Origin: JAHDHW01 sp965277415
GTDB lineage: Bacteria; Bacteroidota; Bacteroidia; Chitinophagales; Saprospiraceae
Length of the DNA stretch: 64,000 bases
Reading direction: 5' to 3'
NCBI GenBank assembly: GCA_965277415.1
Contig: CBDICS010000018.1
Span: 186,001-250,000 of the forward strand
The translations under genes and the position numbers were made by a program. Shown one piece after another: positions 1 through 8,248 of the stretch (positions are counted from its first letter, which is position 1; every line of letters begins with the position of its first letter). Under the pieces are notes generated by a model, which searched no databases, had not been told where the DNA came from, and saw only the letters and a list, made by a program, of their open reading frames with translations.

Positions 1-2
1 AA

Positions 3-155
3 ATAACCGTAAATGTAGAGGATGAAGTAGAGGGTACTTATTTTGTTTTCTTAAAAGTTAAAGATGAAAAAGAAAAACTAGTAATAAGAAAAGTAGATGA
101 TGAGTTAAAGAAAAAGGAAAATGTTGCTAGTAAAAAACAACCGAATGGAGGGTAA
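3..155 (+). CDS. C-terminal fragment of an unidentified protein
   Basis: An open frame enters from the left edge and stops at TAA 153-155, giving 50 visible residues. The segment GTYFVFLKVKDE followed by KLVIRKV resembles the final beta strands of a T9SS type-A sorting domain, in which a G-[TI]-Y-x-[VI] strand precedes a basic last strand. About 20 hydrophilic Lys-rich residues follow and end in NGG, which is not typical of a sorting domain, so the family call is only a suggestion. The start lies outside the window. Confidence 0.5.
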   Translation: MTVNVEDEVEGTYFVFLKVKDEKEKLVIRKVDDELKKKENVASKKQPNGG

Positions 156-256
156 TTCAAAATTATTTGATCACTTTCAGCATATTGACTATCCATTGTA
201 GAATCATGAATTTAGCTGAGACTGATTGGACATTTGAAAGTGTACAATAGATTTAT

Positions 257-814
257 CTAAAATAGATTCCATTCTTTTTTCAATAAAGAGAATAATTGTA
301 TATCGTGAAACTCATCACGAATGAAAATAGCTTCTCTCAATATGGCTTCATGCTGAAATCCTAGTTTTTTAGGTATTGCTAAGCTTTTTGAATTTCCAAT
401 AGCTGCCTTGATCTCTAACCTGTTTATATCCATATGTTTGAATGTATAATTGATTAAAACCCGACAGGACTTACTTATTATACTTTCTCCTTGGTAGTCT
501 TGATTGAGCCAATAACCTATCTCTGCGGACTTATTTACCTTATCTATTTTTACTAGTCCTATTGATCCCACCAATTCGTTATTCCTAAAAACAAAGGTGC
601 TTAGCCTTTGTCCACCTTTATTGTATAATTTAGAAGCCTTGATAAAGGCTTGAGTTTGATTGATAGAATGGGTCATGTCTACCCAAGGGAGCCATTTACT
701 AAGGTAAACCCTCTGTTTGTCAATGAGTTCAAACAATTCTTCTGCAAAGATTAGATTTGGTAAACGAAGTTCTATTTGATCTGTAACTTTTAAAGCAGTT
801 TTACCGTTTTTCAT
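257..814 (-). CDS. GNAT acetyltransferase, RimJ/RimL type
   Basis: This 185-residue protein has the layout of the RimJ/RimL branch of GNAT acetyltransferases, which transfer acetyl from acetyl-CoA to N-termini of ribosomal proteins or to small amines. Visible features are an N-terminal LRLPNLIFAEELFELI strand-helix, the central GSIGLVKID strand, the AEIGYWLNQDYQGESI stretch that forms the acetyl-CoA pyrophosphate loop region, and a C-terminal NSKSLAIPKKLGFQHEA motif (usually N-x-x-S-x-x-V-x-x-K-x-G-F). The P-loop QDYQGESI lacks the usual final basic Gly-rich run, so the substrate is uncertain. It is transcribed alone, away from the divergent parA gene. Confidence 0.85.
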   Translation of the reverse strand: MKNGKTALKVTDQIELRLPNLIFAEELFELIDKQRVYLSKWLPWVDMTHSINQTQAFIKASKLYNKGGQRLSTFVFRNNELVGSIGLVKIDKVNKSAEIGYWLNQDYQGESIISKSCRVLINYTFKHMDINRLEIKAAIGNSKSLAIPKKLGFQHEAILREAIFIRDEFHDIQLFSLLKKEWNLF

Positions 815-923
815 GGGTGCTTATTAAACGTATTGCATTTTTATCATACATGTTTATCTATATAAAAAATGCATATTAATTAAAAATAATCCGAGTACAA
901 ATTTTAAATATGATTAAATTAAT

Positions 924-931
924 TAAATTTG
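924..931 (+). promoter_or_regulatory. Bacteroidota -7 promoter motif before parA
   Basis: TAAATTTG fits the Bacteroidota sigma-70 -7 consensus TAnnTTTG and lies 65 nt upstream of the parA start codon. I see no TTG at the usual 19-21 nt spacing, so only half of the promoter is supported. Confidence 0.45.
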
Positions 932-996
932 CAACGGATAGGTGTAATACATCTTATTTATTACATTCACTATCAAAGAAAAATTAAACATACGAT

Positions 997-1761
997 ATGG
1001 GAAAAATTATCTCTTTGTTAAATCACAAAGGTGGTGTTGGTAAGACAACTAGCGCAATTAATATTGGTGCTGGATTAACTGAATTAGGAAAAAGAGCATT
1101 ATTGATTGACCTTGATCCACAAGCTAATCTCACCCTTTCATTAGGAATCCCACGTCAGAAAGTTACAATTTATGAAGCACTAAGAGGAGAAGCAGAACTA
1201 GAGCCCTATACGTATAAAGAAGGACTTGATGTTATTACCTCATCACTAGATCTATCCAGTGCTGAAATGGAATTGATTAACGAAGCTGGCCGTGAGTATA
1301 TCCTTCGAGAATTATTCGAGACAGTTATTGAAGATTATGATTATATAATTATCGATTGTCCACCATCATTGGGCCTTCTTACGCTGAATGCATTGACTTG
1401 TAGTGATTATGTATACATACCACTTCAAACTGAATTTTTAGCCTTACAAGGATTAGCTAAAATAAAACAGATTATAGATAAAGTTCGATTCCGCTTAAAT
1501 AAGAAGCTCGAAATAGGTGGGGTAATTGCTACAATGTATGATCAACGGAAGGTATTGAATAGAGATGTTGTAGAGACAATTAGAAAGTATTTTGGTAAAA
1601 AAGTTTTTGATACATTAATTAGAGATAATGTAACACTTGCTGAAGCTCCTGCTCAAAGAATGGATATCTTTTCTTATAACCGTAAAAGTAAAGGAGCTGT
1701 AGACTATTTATCATTGTGTAAAGAAATTTTGCAACGTACAGAAGCAAACGTGGAAGTTTAA
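997..1761 (+). CDS. parA: ParA/Soj-family partition ATPase
   Basis: A 254-residue ParA-type P-loop ATPase, which dimerises on ATP binding, coats DNA non-specifically and is released by its partner to move DNA or protein cargo. The deviant Walker A motif KGGVGKTT is at residues 11-18 with the signature lysine K11. Walker A' is DLDPQANLT near 38-46, and Walker B is YDYIIIDCPPSLG. There is no N-terminal helix-turn-helix, so it is the short chromosomal/type Ib-like form. The next gene in the same direction, 169 nt on, is probably its partner even though it is not a canonical ParB. No parS-like GTTNCACGTGAAAC site was seen near it. Confidence 0.95.
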   Translation: MGKIISLLNHKGGVGKTTSAINIGAGLTELGKRALLIDLDPQANLTLSLGIPRQKVTIYEALRGEAELEPYTYKEGLDVITSSLDLSSAEMELINEAGREYILRELFETVIEDYDYIIIDCPPSLGLLTLNALTCSDYVYIPLQTEFLALQGLAKIKQIIDKVRFRLNKKLEIGGVIATMYDQRKVLNRDVVETIRKYFGKKVFDTLIRDNVTLAEAPAQRMDIFSYNRKSKGAVDYLSLCKEILQRTEANVEV

Positions 1762-1801
1762 GCTATAGGGATCAATGAGGAATTCACCTTTTAATAAATG
1801 A

Positions 1802-1906
1802 TTTTTTGACAAATCTCATGTTTGAGACAAGATATAAAGAATGTTAATGCTTCCTTTGGTTGCTTTTAATTTCAGTTAAAACTTGTTTATGAGATTTTTC
1901 AAAAAA
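1802..1906. repeat. 18-bp inverted repeat between parA and its partner gene
   Basis: Arms at 1802-1819 and 1889-1906 match at 16 of 18 positions when one is reverse-complemented (TTTTTTGA[c/a]AAATCTCAT core), separated by 69 nt. The left arm runs into a second small palindrome, TCTCA-TGTT-TGAGA (1814-1827). The arms lie in the leader of the partner gene and could form a transcript stem or a paired protein-binding site (operator or centromere-like). No function is demonstrated. Confidence 0.6.
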
Positions 1907-1930
1907 CGTAATCAATAAATCCAAAAGGGT

Positions 1931-2446
1931 TTGAGCAAGAAAAAATTTACATCAGGTTTAGAGAGTTTATTTGGTAATTCTTCTGAAGAAGCTTTTCAAG
2001 AGGATAGTCCTTTAATGGATGTAGACGTACCAGAAAGTCCTCAACGTCGTGTCCAAAATCAGACGCGGGGTTCTGGATCAGGAAATACTGCCGTTGCCAG
2101 AAAATCCTCTAAAAATTTCACTTCTGACCTTGAAACGCTTTTTGAAGAGGCATTAGCTGAAACTATAGAAGAAAAACAGGGGAAAGAAGAAGTAAATAAA
2201 AATGTACGACGAAGGAGGCGCCCTTTAACCGGTTTGGATGCACTGATTAGAAGAACGGGCGATATGGATCATGTCGAAGTTAATGTTCCTAATAAAAAAC
2301 GGGTCACTTTCGTCATTGATAAACCAAAATTGGAGCGCTTAAAGAAAATCGCAAAACATAAAAAATTATACTTAAAGGATATTATTGGTGAAGTAATGTC
2401 TAAGTTTATTGAAAAACACGAAAGAGAGCAAGGAAAAATTGCCTGA
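1931..2446 (+). CDS. ParA partner candidate with three ParB-like motifs and an RHH-like C-terminus
   Basis: The 171-residue product has three spaced copies of one short motif: KKFTSGLESLF (residues 4-14), KNFTSDLETLF (61-71) and RRPLTGLDALI (96-106). They resemble the N-terminal G-x-G-[rk]-GL-[ds]-AL-[lif] segment by which canonical ParB proteins stimulate ParA. Acidic, low-complexity linkers separate them. Residues 124-165 (RVTFVIDKPKLERLKKIAKH and the following helices) have the strand-helix-helix pattern of ribbon-helix-helix DNA-binding domains. There is no ParB nuclease-like domain or ParB HTH. The start is TTG: an in-frame stop at 1916-1918 excludes an upstream start, the next ATG would remove the first motif, and AAAGGG precedes it. 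Function as a ParA partner is inferred from position and motifs. Confidence 0.7.
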   Translation: MSKKKFTSGLESLFGNSSEEAFQEDSPLMDVDVPESPQRRVQNQTRGSGSGNTAVARKSSKNFTSDLETLFEEALAETIEEKQGKEEVNKNVRRRRRPLTGLDALIRRTGDMDHVEVNVPNKKRVTFVIDKPKLERLKKIAKHKKLYLKDIIGEVMSKFIEKHEREQGKIA

Positions 2447-2491
2447 CGTTCTGAACGTTTCTAGATAGATATAAAGAATAACTTCAATATC

Positions 2492-2536
2492 AAAAGCCAT
2501 AAGTTAAGGAGATACTTTCCATACTTATGGCTTTTT
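2492..2536 (+). terminator. Rho-independent terminator after the partner gene
   Basis: A perfect 13-bp stem (AAAAGCCATAAGT at 2492-2504 pairing with 2523-2535) with an 18-nt loop is followed by T residues. It lies 46 nt after the stop codon and closes the parA-partner unit. Confidence 0.85.
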
Positions 2537-2711
2537 GTATATATCGACTGAAGTAGTTTGGGGAAGGGCGCTCAGGTATTTAGAATCTTTTACTACATTG
2601 ACTTTCTTGATTACTTGTCTGCTTAAAATTTTGTAAATTTACTTAAGCCGTAAAATATTATTTATATAATTTAGGCCAATTACTTAAATAAATATACTAC
2701 TTGATTATACT

Positions 2712-3635
2712 ATGAAGAGGCTGGAGGATTTCCGAATATACTACAATCATACGATCCATCCAGAGTTGCTAAGACTGGAACGAAAACGAAAACGCCTACT
2801 TTTACTACTTTTTAGTTCCATATTTTTATCCACTGCTATCCTATTTCTACAGTTTTATGTCAAAATTCTATTCGTTAGTCTGTTTTTGATGATTCCCTTT
2901 GGCTTTTATATTACTTTTATATTGTTTAAAATTCAACGGTTTAAATCCACTTTCAAACCTCATGTTGTTAATCTCATTCTGGATTTTATTGATGATGGTT
3001 TGAATTTTGGCGCTTTGAAATATAATAGCAAGCAATTTATCTCAAAAAAACGTTTTATTGCCAGTAAGATATTCAAAACAGCAGCACCTCATTATGTAGG
3101 AGAGGATCATATAAGCGGAATGATCGGCGAATTAGAGTTTGAAATGTGCGAATTGGAGGTTAAAGAATTTTCTAAAGTAAGAAACCGACTAAATTATGTA
3201 TTTAAAGGCGTTTTTTTACATACAATCTTTAACAGACCGTTAAGAGGAGAGATAATTATCTTGCCTAGAGAATTTAAACAATACCTTTCTCGTTCTATAA
3301 AAGCATTTAATAGGACAGGAGGTATTGAAATAATGGATTTACTGACAGAACGATTTAATGATTCGTTTATGACTTTTGCGACAAGAGATGCTAATGTTGC
3401 TAGTCTATTATCTGAAGATATGCAAAATGCTATAGTCGATTATAGGATTAATTCTGAAAAGTCAATTTATGTCTCGTTTATGGAAAGAAATATTTATATC
3501 GGAATTACTGAACCAAAAGACATTCTCGAACCTTTCATATTTAGTTCTAATGTAAACTTTGAATTAGTCCGTGAGTTTTTTGAAGACATTCGTGTACTAT
3601 TAAGCATTATTGAAGATTTTGATAAGAATAATTAG
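2712..3635 (+). CDS. DUF3137 membrane protein
   Basis: A 307-residue protein matching DUF3137. The N-terminus (FRIYYNHTIHPELLRLERKR) is the amphipathic Y-N-x-x-I-x-P-x-L-x-x-L-E segment characteristic of the family. Two adjacent hydrophobic helices follow (about residues 28-50 and 52-73), then a soluble cytoplasmic-looking domain with the GMIGELEFEMCELEVKEFS strand pair and LPREF. No biochemical role is established for the family. It is preceded by a terminator and by 265 nt with no other gene, so it has its own promoter or is the first gene of a run continuing into the TraB-like gene 46 nt downstream. Confidence 0.85.
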   Translation: MKRLEDFRIYYNHTIHPELLRLERKRKRLLLLLFSSIFLSTAILFLQFYVKILFVSLFLMIPFGFYITFILFKIQRFKSTFKPHVVNLILDFIDDGLNFGALKYNSKQFISKKRFIASKIFKTAAPHYVGEDHISGMIGELEFEMCELEVKEFSKVRNRLNYVFKGVFLHTIFNRPLRGEIIILPREFKQYLSRSIKAFNRTGGIEIMDLLTERFNDSFMTFATRDANVASLLSEDMQNAIVDYRINSEKSIYVSFMERNIYIGITEPKDILEPFIFSSNVNFELVREFFEDIRVLLSIIEDFDKNN

Positions 3636-3681
3636 TTGGTTCATATCTTTATGAATGTAGCAACTACAAAAAATAAAAACC

Positions 3682-4662
3682 ATGTATAAATTATTACTTA
3701 GCTTTTTATCATTATTATTAGTTGGAAATTTTTCATTTGCTCAAGTTGATATAGCAAGTGCTCCTTTAGAAACTAAAAAAGATAGTACAAAATATGCTCC
3801 GACTAAAGCCGAAAACTCTTTGCTTTGGGAAATTAGCGGAAATGGGCTTGAAAGTTCATCTTATCTTTATGGGACTATTCACATTATAGGCAAAGACGAT
3901 TTCTTTTTGACGGATCCGACCGTGACCTCATTTAATAAAAGTAAAAAAGTAGTTTTTGAAATTAACATGGAAGAGATGAATAATCCTTTTATGCTTTTTT
4001 CATTATTCAAAAATCTGACTATGCCAGAAGGCACAACTTTGCAGACACTCTTGACACCAGAAGATTATAAGTTTGTTCATGAAAAATTTGAAGCATTAGG
4101 CTTACCAACTTTTATTACCAGCATGTTTGATAAAGTCAAACCTTTGTTCTTAACTGCTTTTGCATCAGGAGATTTAGATCCACAAGGTATGCAGAACGGA
4201 TCAACAGTATCCTATGAGATGGAATTTATGAAAATGGCACAAAATCTAGAGCTTGAAATGGATGGTTTAGAAACTATAGAGTTTCAGATGAGTATTTTTG
4301 ATAGTATTCCTTATAAGGATCAAGCGAATATGCTTGTCGAAAGCATGAAGATAGATGGAGAAGGTATGGATGAACTTGATGTTATGGTAGAGCTTTATAA
4401 AAATCAAGATTTAATAGGAATGGAAAAAATGTTTTCAGCAGAAACTGGAGGGCTTGGAGAATGGGATGATATTCTATTGAATAAACGAAATAGAAGCTGG
4501 ATTCCACTCATGGAAAAAATGATGCCTGAACAAGTTACTTTCTTTGCAGTAGGTGCAGGGCACTTGGTTGGTGAAAATGGAGTTGTCGCTTTACTTAGAA
4601 AACAAGGGTATACCGTCAAACCACTTAGAGATATAAACCTCAATAAATCTCCTCAAAAATAG
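3682..4662 (+). CDS. TraB/GumN family exported protein
   Basis: The 326-residue product starts with a Sec signal peptide (MYKLLLSFLSLLLVGNFSFAQ) and then shows the TraB/GumN (TIKI-superfamily) fold markers: SSYLYGTIHIIGKDDFF, with the first conserved His, a Glu in KVVFEINMEEM, and the C-terminal FFAVGAGHLVGENGVVALLRKQGY block with the second conserved G-x-x-H. In the superfamily these residues form a putative metal site, and eukaryotic TIKI members are metalloproteases; the bacterial members' substrates are unknown. It probably acts in the periplasm or at the outer membrane. The gamma-CA gene follows after 31 nt, suggesting cotranscription. Confidence 0.88.
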   Translation: MYKLLLSFLSLLLVGNFSFAQVDIASAPLETKKDSTKYAPTKAENSLLWEISGNGLESSSYLYGTIHIIGKDDFFLTDPTVTSFNKSKKVVFEINMEEMNNPFMLFSLFKNLTMPEGTTLQTLLTPEDYKFVHEKFEALGLPTFITSMFDKVKPLFLTAFASGDLDPQGMQNGSTVSYEMEFMKMAQNLELEMDGLETIEFQMSIFDSIPYKDQANMLVESMKIDGEGMDELDVMVELYKNQDLIGMEKMFSAETGGLGEWDDILLNKRNRSWIPLMEKMMPEQVTFFAVGAGHLVGENGVVALLRKQGYTVKPLRDINLNKSPQK

Positions 4663-4693
4663 ATAAAAGTATTTTGTAAGATATATAACTCAC

Positions 4694-5209
4694 ATGGCTC
4701 TAATCAAACCCGTCAAAGGCATACAGCCCAGATTTGGAAAAGACTGTTACCTTGCTGAAAATGCAACGATTGTTGGTGATGTCGAAATGGGGGATTTATG
4801 TAGTGTATGGTTTCAAGCAGTTATTCGAGGTGATGTAAATAGCATTCAAATTGGTAATAAAGTCAATATTCAAGATGGTGCTATTATCCATTGTACTTAT
4901 CAAAGAGCGGCCACTAGTATTGGAAATAATGTTTCAATTGGACATCGTGCGATGGTTCACGGGTGCACAATTAAAGACAATGTCCTAGTTGGGATGGGGG
5001 CAATCATTATGGACCATGCTGTAGTAGAAGAGCATGTGTTAATAGCTGCGGGTGCAGTTGTTCTTGAAAATGCGCATCTCGAATCAGGCTATGTTTATGC
5101 AGGCGTACCAGCCAAAAAAGTCAAAGCACTTAGTGCTGAACAGTTTAATGATACGATTAAACGCATTGCAGACAATTATGTGATGTATAGTGGTTGGTTT
5201 AAAGAATAA
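4694..5209 (+). CDS. Gamma-carbonic anhydrase family protein (YrdA/PaaY-like)
   Basis: A 171-residue left-handed beta-helix protein with repeated hexapeptides ([LIV]-G-x-x-x-x) across residues 24-140. The three His residues expected to bind metal at trimer interfaces are visible: H66 in DGAIIHCTY, and H84 and H89 in SIGHRAMVHG. The acidic Glu loop of the archaeal Cam enzyme is absent, as is usual for the YrdA/CaiE/PaaY branch, so CO2 hydration, thioesterase or a scaffold role are all possible. The short C-terminal helix (AEQFNDTIKRIADNYVMYSGWF) is typical of the bacterial family. It is cytoplasmic and likely cotranscribed with the TraB-like gene. Confidence 0.9.
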   Translation: MALIKPVKGIQPRFGKDCYLAENATIVGDVEMGDLCSVWFQAVIRGDVNSIQIGNKVNIQDGAIIHCTYQRAATSIGNNVSIGHRAMVHGCTIKDNVLVGMGAIIMDHAVVEEHVLIAAGAVVLENAHLESGYVYAGVPAKKVKALSAEQFNDTIKRIADNYVMYSGWFKE

Positions 5210-5319
5210 TAAAGCTAAGGCAAGATCACTCCTTCGTTTGAGCAATGTAAAATCACAATCTACGTATAAATCTTACCCTAAAATTATAATTCTTCCCATT
5301 TTTTTTGTATCCTCCCAAT

Positions 5320-6477
5320 ATGGAGAAAATATTAGAAAATGATAGAAAACTGCTTAATCAAACCATTTCACTCCATAGGCTTGAACTACATTTGATTGAA
5401 TTGCCACAAAGAAATCATTTTAGTTCTAGTATAGGAGCGAGAATATCTAGAGAGGCTTTAATTATAAAATGGATAGATAAGAATGGTAGAATTGGGTACG
5501 GAGAGTGTTCATGTCGTCCTGATCCATATTACTCTTCAGAATATCGAAACTCCGCAGTTGATTTAATCCAAAAGTTCGTAATTCCTTTTCTTAAAGTCGA
5601 ACAGACTTATGGCGAAATTTTAAAGATTTTAAAATCAATTCGTGGATGGAATTTTACGAAAACAGCAATAGAAGCAGCTGTATTCCAAATCGCTAGAGCA
5701 CAAAGTGACTTCGACTTATTAAAAAGTATTCATGCTTCACAAATTGATCAAATTCCGGTTGGTATTTCTTTAGGTATTTATAAAGATAAAATGGAATGTT
5801 ATGATGTTGTTCAGCAAGCGATTGAAGATGGATTTCAAAGATTGAAATTTAAAATCTCTCCAAATACCGATACCTCAGTATTTGATTATATTAATCCTTT
5901 ATTATTTGATAATCAAGTACACACAGGCTTTGATGCGAATGGAAGCTTTTATATGTCCGATTTAGATAAGTTTGAATACTTTGCTAATACTTATCAAACG
6001 GTGATTGAACAAGCATTTCCTCCAAATAGATTTGATGTATTTCTGGAGGCTAAAAAACGTTTCCCAGAACTAAAAGTGTGTGCAGATGAAGAAGTGAAGC
6101 ATATTGGAGATCTTATAAAATTGCATCATTTAAATGCAATTGATGAACTCAATCTTAAAATCGGACGAGTAGGAGGGATCGTTGATAGTATCGAAATTTT
6201 AAACTATTGCTATGATCATGATATTCCTTGTTGGATAGGAGGAATGTTTGAGACTGGTATAGGAAGACTAGTAAATCTTGAATTTGCCTCTTTTCTCCCA
6301 AATGCAAAAGCTCATGATTTGAGCCCATCTGCAAGATATTTTATTGAAGATATCATTGAGCCTGAGGTGACTATGAAAAAAGGATTTGTTGGTTTAGATC
6401 ATTTGCAAAAGTGTAAAGTAAAAGTGGGTGTATTGGAAAAGTATACGACGTATAAAATCATTGAAAAAGTAAATTAA
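5320..6477 (+). CDS. OSBS / N-acylamino-acid racemase, enolase superfamily
   Basis: A 385-residue enolase-superfamily enzyme of the muconate-lactonising subgroup. All catalytic features are visible: K176-x-K178 in RLKFKIS, metal ligands D205 (FDANG), E230 (IEQAF) and D256 (CADEE), the second lysine K280 (NLKIGRVGG), and GMFETGIGR near the C-terminus. These enzymes either make o-succinylbenzoate (MenC, menaquinone) or racemise N-succinyl/N-acyl amino acids. No other men gene is nearby, and the stop codon is separated by one base from a D-aminoacylase gene, which favours the racemase role. ATG 5320 was chosen; an in-frame TTG 15 nt upstream is less likely. Confidence 0.85.
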   Translation: MEKILENDRKLLNQTISLHRLELHLIELPQRNHFSSSIGARISREALIIKWIDKNGRIGYGECSCRPDPYYSSEYRNSAVDLIQKFVIPFLKVEQTYGEILKILKSIRGWNFTKTAIEAAVFQIARAQSDFDLLKSIHASQIDQIPVGISLGIYKDKMECYDVVQQAIEDGFQRLKFKISPNTDTSVFDYINPLLFDNQVHTGFDANGSFYMSDLDKFEYFANTYQTVIEQAFPPNRFDVFLEAKKRFPELKVCADEEVKHIGDLIKLHHLNAIDELNLKIGRVGGIVDSIEILNYCYDHDIPCWIGGMFETGIGRLVNLEFASFLPNAKAHDLSPSARYFIEDIIEPEVTMKKGFVGLDHLQKCKVKVGVLEKYTTYKIIEKVN

Positions 6478-6478
6478 A

Positions 6479-8068
6479 ATGCTTGATTTTTTAATAACAA
6501 ATGCAAAAGTTTGTACTGGCTTAAAGGAAAAAGCTCAGATAAGAGATGTTGGCATTTTAGGAGATGAAATTGTCCTGATTGATTCCGATACACAAAGACC
6601 AGAGGCCCATCAGATCATCGATGGAGAAGGCCTGATTTTAGCGCCTGGTTTTATAGATCCACATGCCTCAACCGGCTTTGGTTATTTTTTTCCTAATGCT
6701 GCTGATCACAAACTTTATCAAGGTATAACAACAGAGATATTTGGAAATTGTGGTACCTCTCCAGCACCTATTGGCCCTCATCTTATGGGAACCATGGAAA
6801 AGTTGTCAAATGAGATTGGGTTTATTTTTGATTGGACATCAATGGAAGAATACTTTGATCGAATTGAACAAAAATTGCAATTTAATATTGCGACTTTGAT
6901 TGGACATAGCACACTTCGTGGCGGGCATATGGAAGACTGGAAAACTTTGCATCCAGAGCAATTAGATCAAATGAAAGTTGGATTAGAGCAAGCTATGGAG
7001 GAAGGTGCATTAGGATTTTCTACTGGTCTCATCTATGCACCAGGTTGTTTCGCAGAATTAGATGAAATTGTTGAATTAGCAAAAATAACGGCTCAGAAAG
7101 GAGGTGTTTATGCTTCGCATATCAGAGATGAAAGAAATGAAATAGAGGCTGCGGTGACAGAAGCCTTGACGATTAGTGAACGAGCTAATATTCGAACACT
7201 TATTAGCCATTTAAAAGCTGCAGAGCAACAAAACTGGGGTAAGATTCCAAAGATTCTAAAACAGATAGAAGCTTTTAATCAAGCACATCCTGATTTGCAA
7301 GCAGCAGTTGATGTTTATCCATATACGGCTATTTCTACAAAACTTCGGGCTTTCGTTCCAAAGGATATATTAAAAGATGGTATTGCTAATGTTCCAAAAA
7401 AATTGGAAGACCCGAATGTCGTGGAGAATATTGCAAAATGGATTATAGAAAGAGATTATGATCTTAATCAGATGATGATTATCTCTGATCAATTTGAAGA
7501 ATATTTTGGAAAAACGATTGCTCAGATTGCACTTGATCAAAAATTATCTGCAAGCGAAACGATTGCTCAAGTTTTGAGCCGTAGTACAGAAACCTGGGTG
7601 GTCTATCACTGTATTAATCAGGATGATATTGATACCGCTATCTTATGGGATAAAGCAATGATCTGTACGGACTCCTGGAGCTATCCTATAAATGCGCCTC
7701 AAACGATTGGGCAACCACATCCTCGGTCTTACGGTGCTTTTACTACGTATTTAGAACGTTATGTATTAGAATTAAATGCGCTGAGCTGGGAAGAAGCAAT
7801 TCATAAAATCACCTATCTGCCTGCGCAATTTTTTCAACTACACAATCGAGGACAAATCAAAAATTCTTATAAAGCTGATTTGGTCTTATTAGACCCCAAT
7901 GAAGTAAAGGCTAATGCAACTTATACACAACCTAGAAGGCTTTCAGATGGTGTACGATACTTATGGGTAAATGGACAGTTAGTAATTGATAATAAAAAAA
8001 TTAAAAACAAGTACCCCGGTCAGGTGCTCAGCTTAGAATCTGATAAGAGTTTGTCTAAACTTTCATGA
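6479..8068 (+). CDS. N-acyl-D-amino-acid deacylase (D-aminoacylase), amidohydrolase family
   Basis: A 529-residue amidohydrolase. Family landmarks are APGFIDPHAS (H62), GNCGTSPAP with the metal-bridging Cys C91, SHIRDE (H214), ISHLKAA (H244) and the catalytic Asp D398 in CTDSWSYP, followed by the C-terminal GKPHPRSYG-like segment QPHPRSYGAF. It should hydrolyse N-acyl-D-amino acids to a D-amino acid plus carboxylate in the cytoplasm. The second His of the usual H-x-H pair is replaced by Ser (S64). ATG follows the racemase stop after one base, so the two are translationally coupled. The last codons overlap an inverted-repeat element (8046-8205), so the SLSKLS tail may derive from an insertion. 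Confidence 0.85.
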   Translation: MLDFLITNAKVCTGLKEKAQIRDVGILGDEIVLIDSDTQRPEAHQIIDGEGLILAPGFIDPHASTGFGYFFPNAADHKLYQGITTEIFGNCGTSPAPIGPHLMGTMEKLSNEIGFIFDWTSMEEYFDRIEQKLQFNIATLIGHSTLRGGHMEDWKTLHPEQLDQMKVGLEQAMEEGALGFSTGLIYAPGCFAELDEIVELAKITAQKGGVYASHIRDERNEIEAAVTEALTISERANIRTLISHLKAAEQQNWGKIPKILKQIEAFNQAHPDLQAAVDVYPYTAISTKLRAFVPKDILKDGIANVPKKLEDPNVVENIAKWIIERDYDLNQMMIISDQFEEYFGKTIAQIALDQKLSASETIAQVLSRSTETWVVYHCINQDDIDTAILWDKAMICTDSWSYPINAPQTIGQPHPRSYGAFTTYLERYVLELNALSWEEAIHKITYLPAQFFQLHNRGQIKNSYKADLVLLDPNEVKANATYTQPRRLSDGVRYLWVNGQLVIDNKKIKNKYPGQVLSLESDKSLSKLS

Positions 8069-8205
8069 TTGAGCGAAAGCGAGCAAATTTTGTTCTAAAA
8101 GAAGCATATTTTGTTTCGGATGTGGGCAATCCGACGAAAAATTTAACGAAATACAGGAGAAAATTTACCGCTTGTAGTCGATTAATGGAATTTTAGACAA
8201 ACTCT
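8046..8205. repeat. MITE-like inverted-repeat element overlapping the D-aminoacylase 3' end
   Basis: Perfect 14-bp terminal inverted repeats, AGAGTTTGTCTAAA at 8046-8059 and its complement at 8192-8205, bound about 160 nt. Weaker inverted similarity continues inward for about 30 more nt, and a hairpin (CGGAT/ATCCG, about 8118-8134) sits in the middle. There is no ORF inside. The left end supplies the last codons and stop of the upstream gene. No target-site duplication is obvious. Confidence 0.55.
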
Positions 8206-8248
8206 AAGGCAATTGTTAATAATTAAGGAATATACTAAAAATAGAAGA

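Noticed and set aside
1931..2446. Annotation as canonical ParB
   Set aside because: No ParB/Srx nuclease-like domain or HTH is visible; only short ParB-like motifs and an RHH-like end.
5320..6477. Firm menC assignment
   Set aside because: Catalytic residues fit both OSBS and N-acylamino-acid racemase; the coupled D-aminoacylase favours the latter, and no other men gene is in view.
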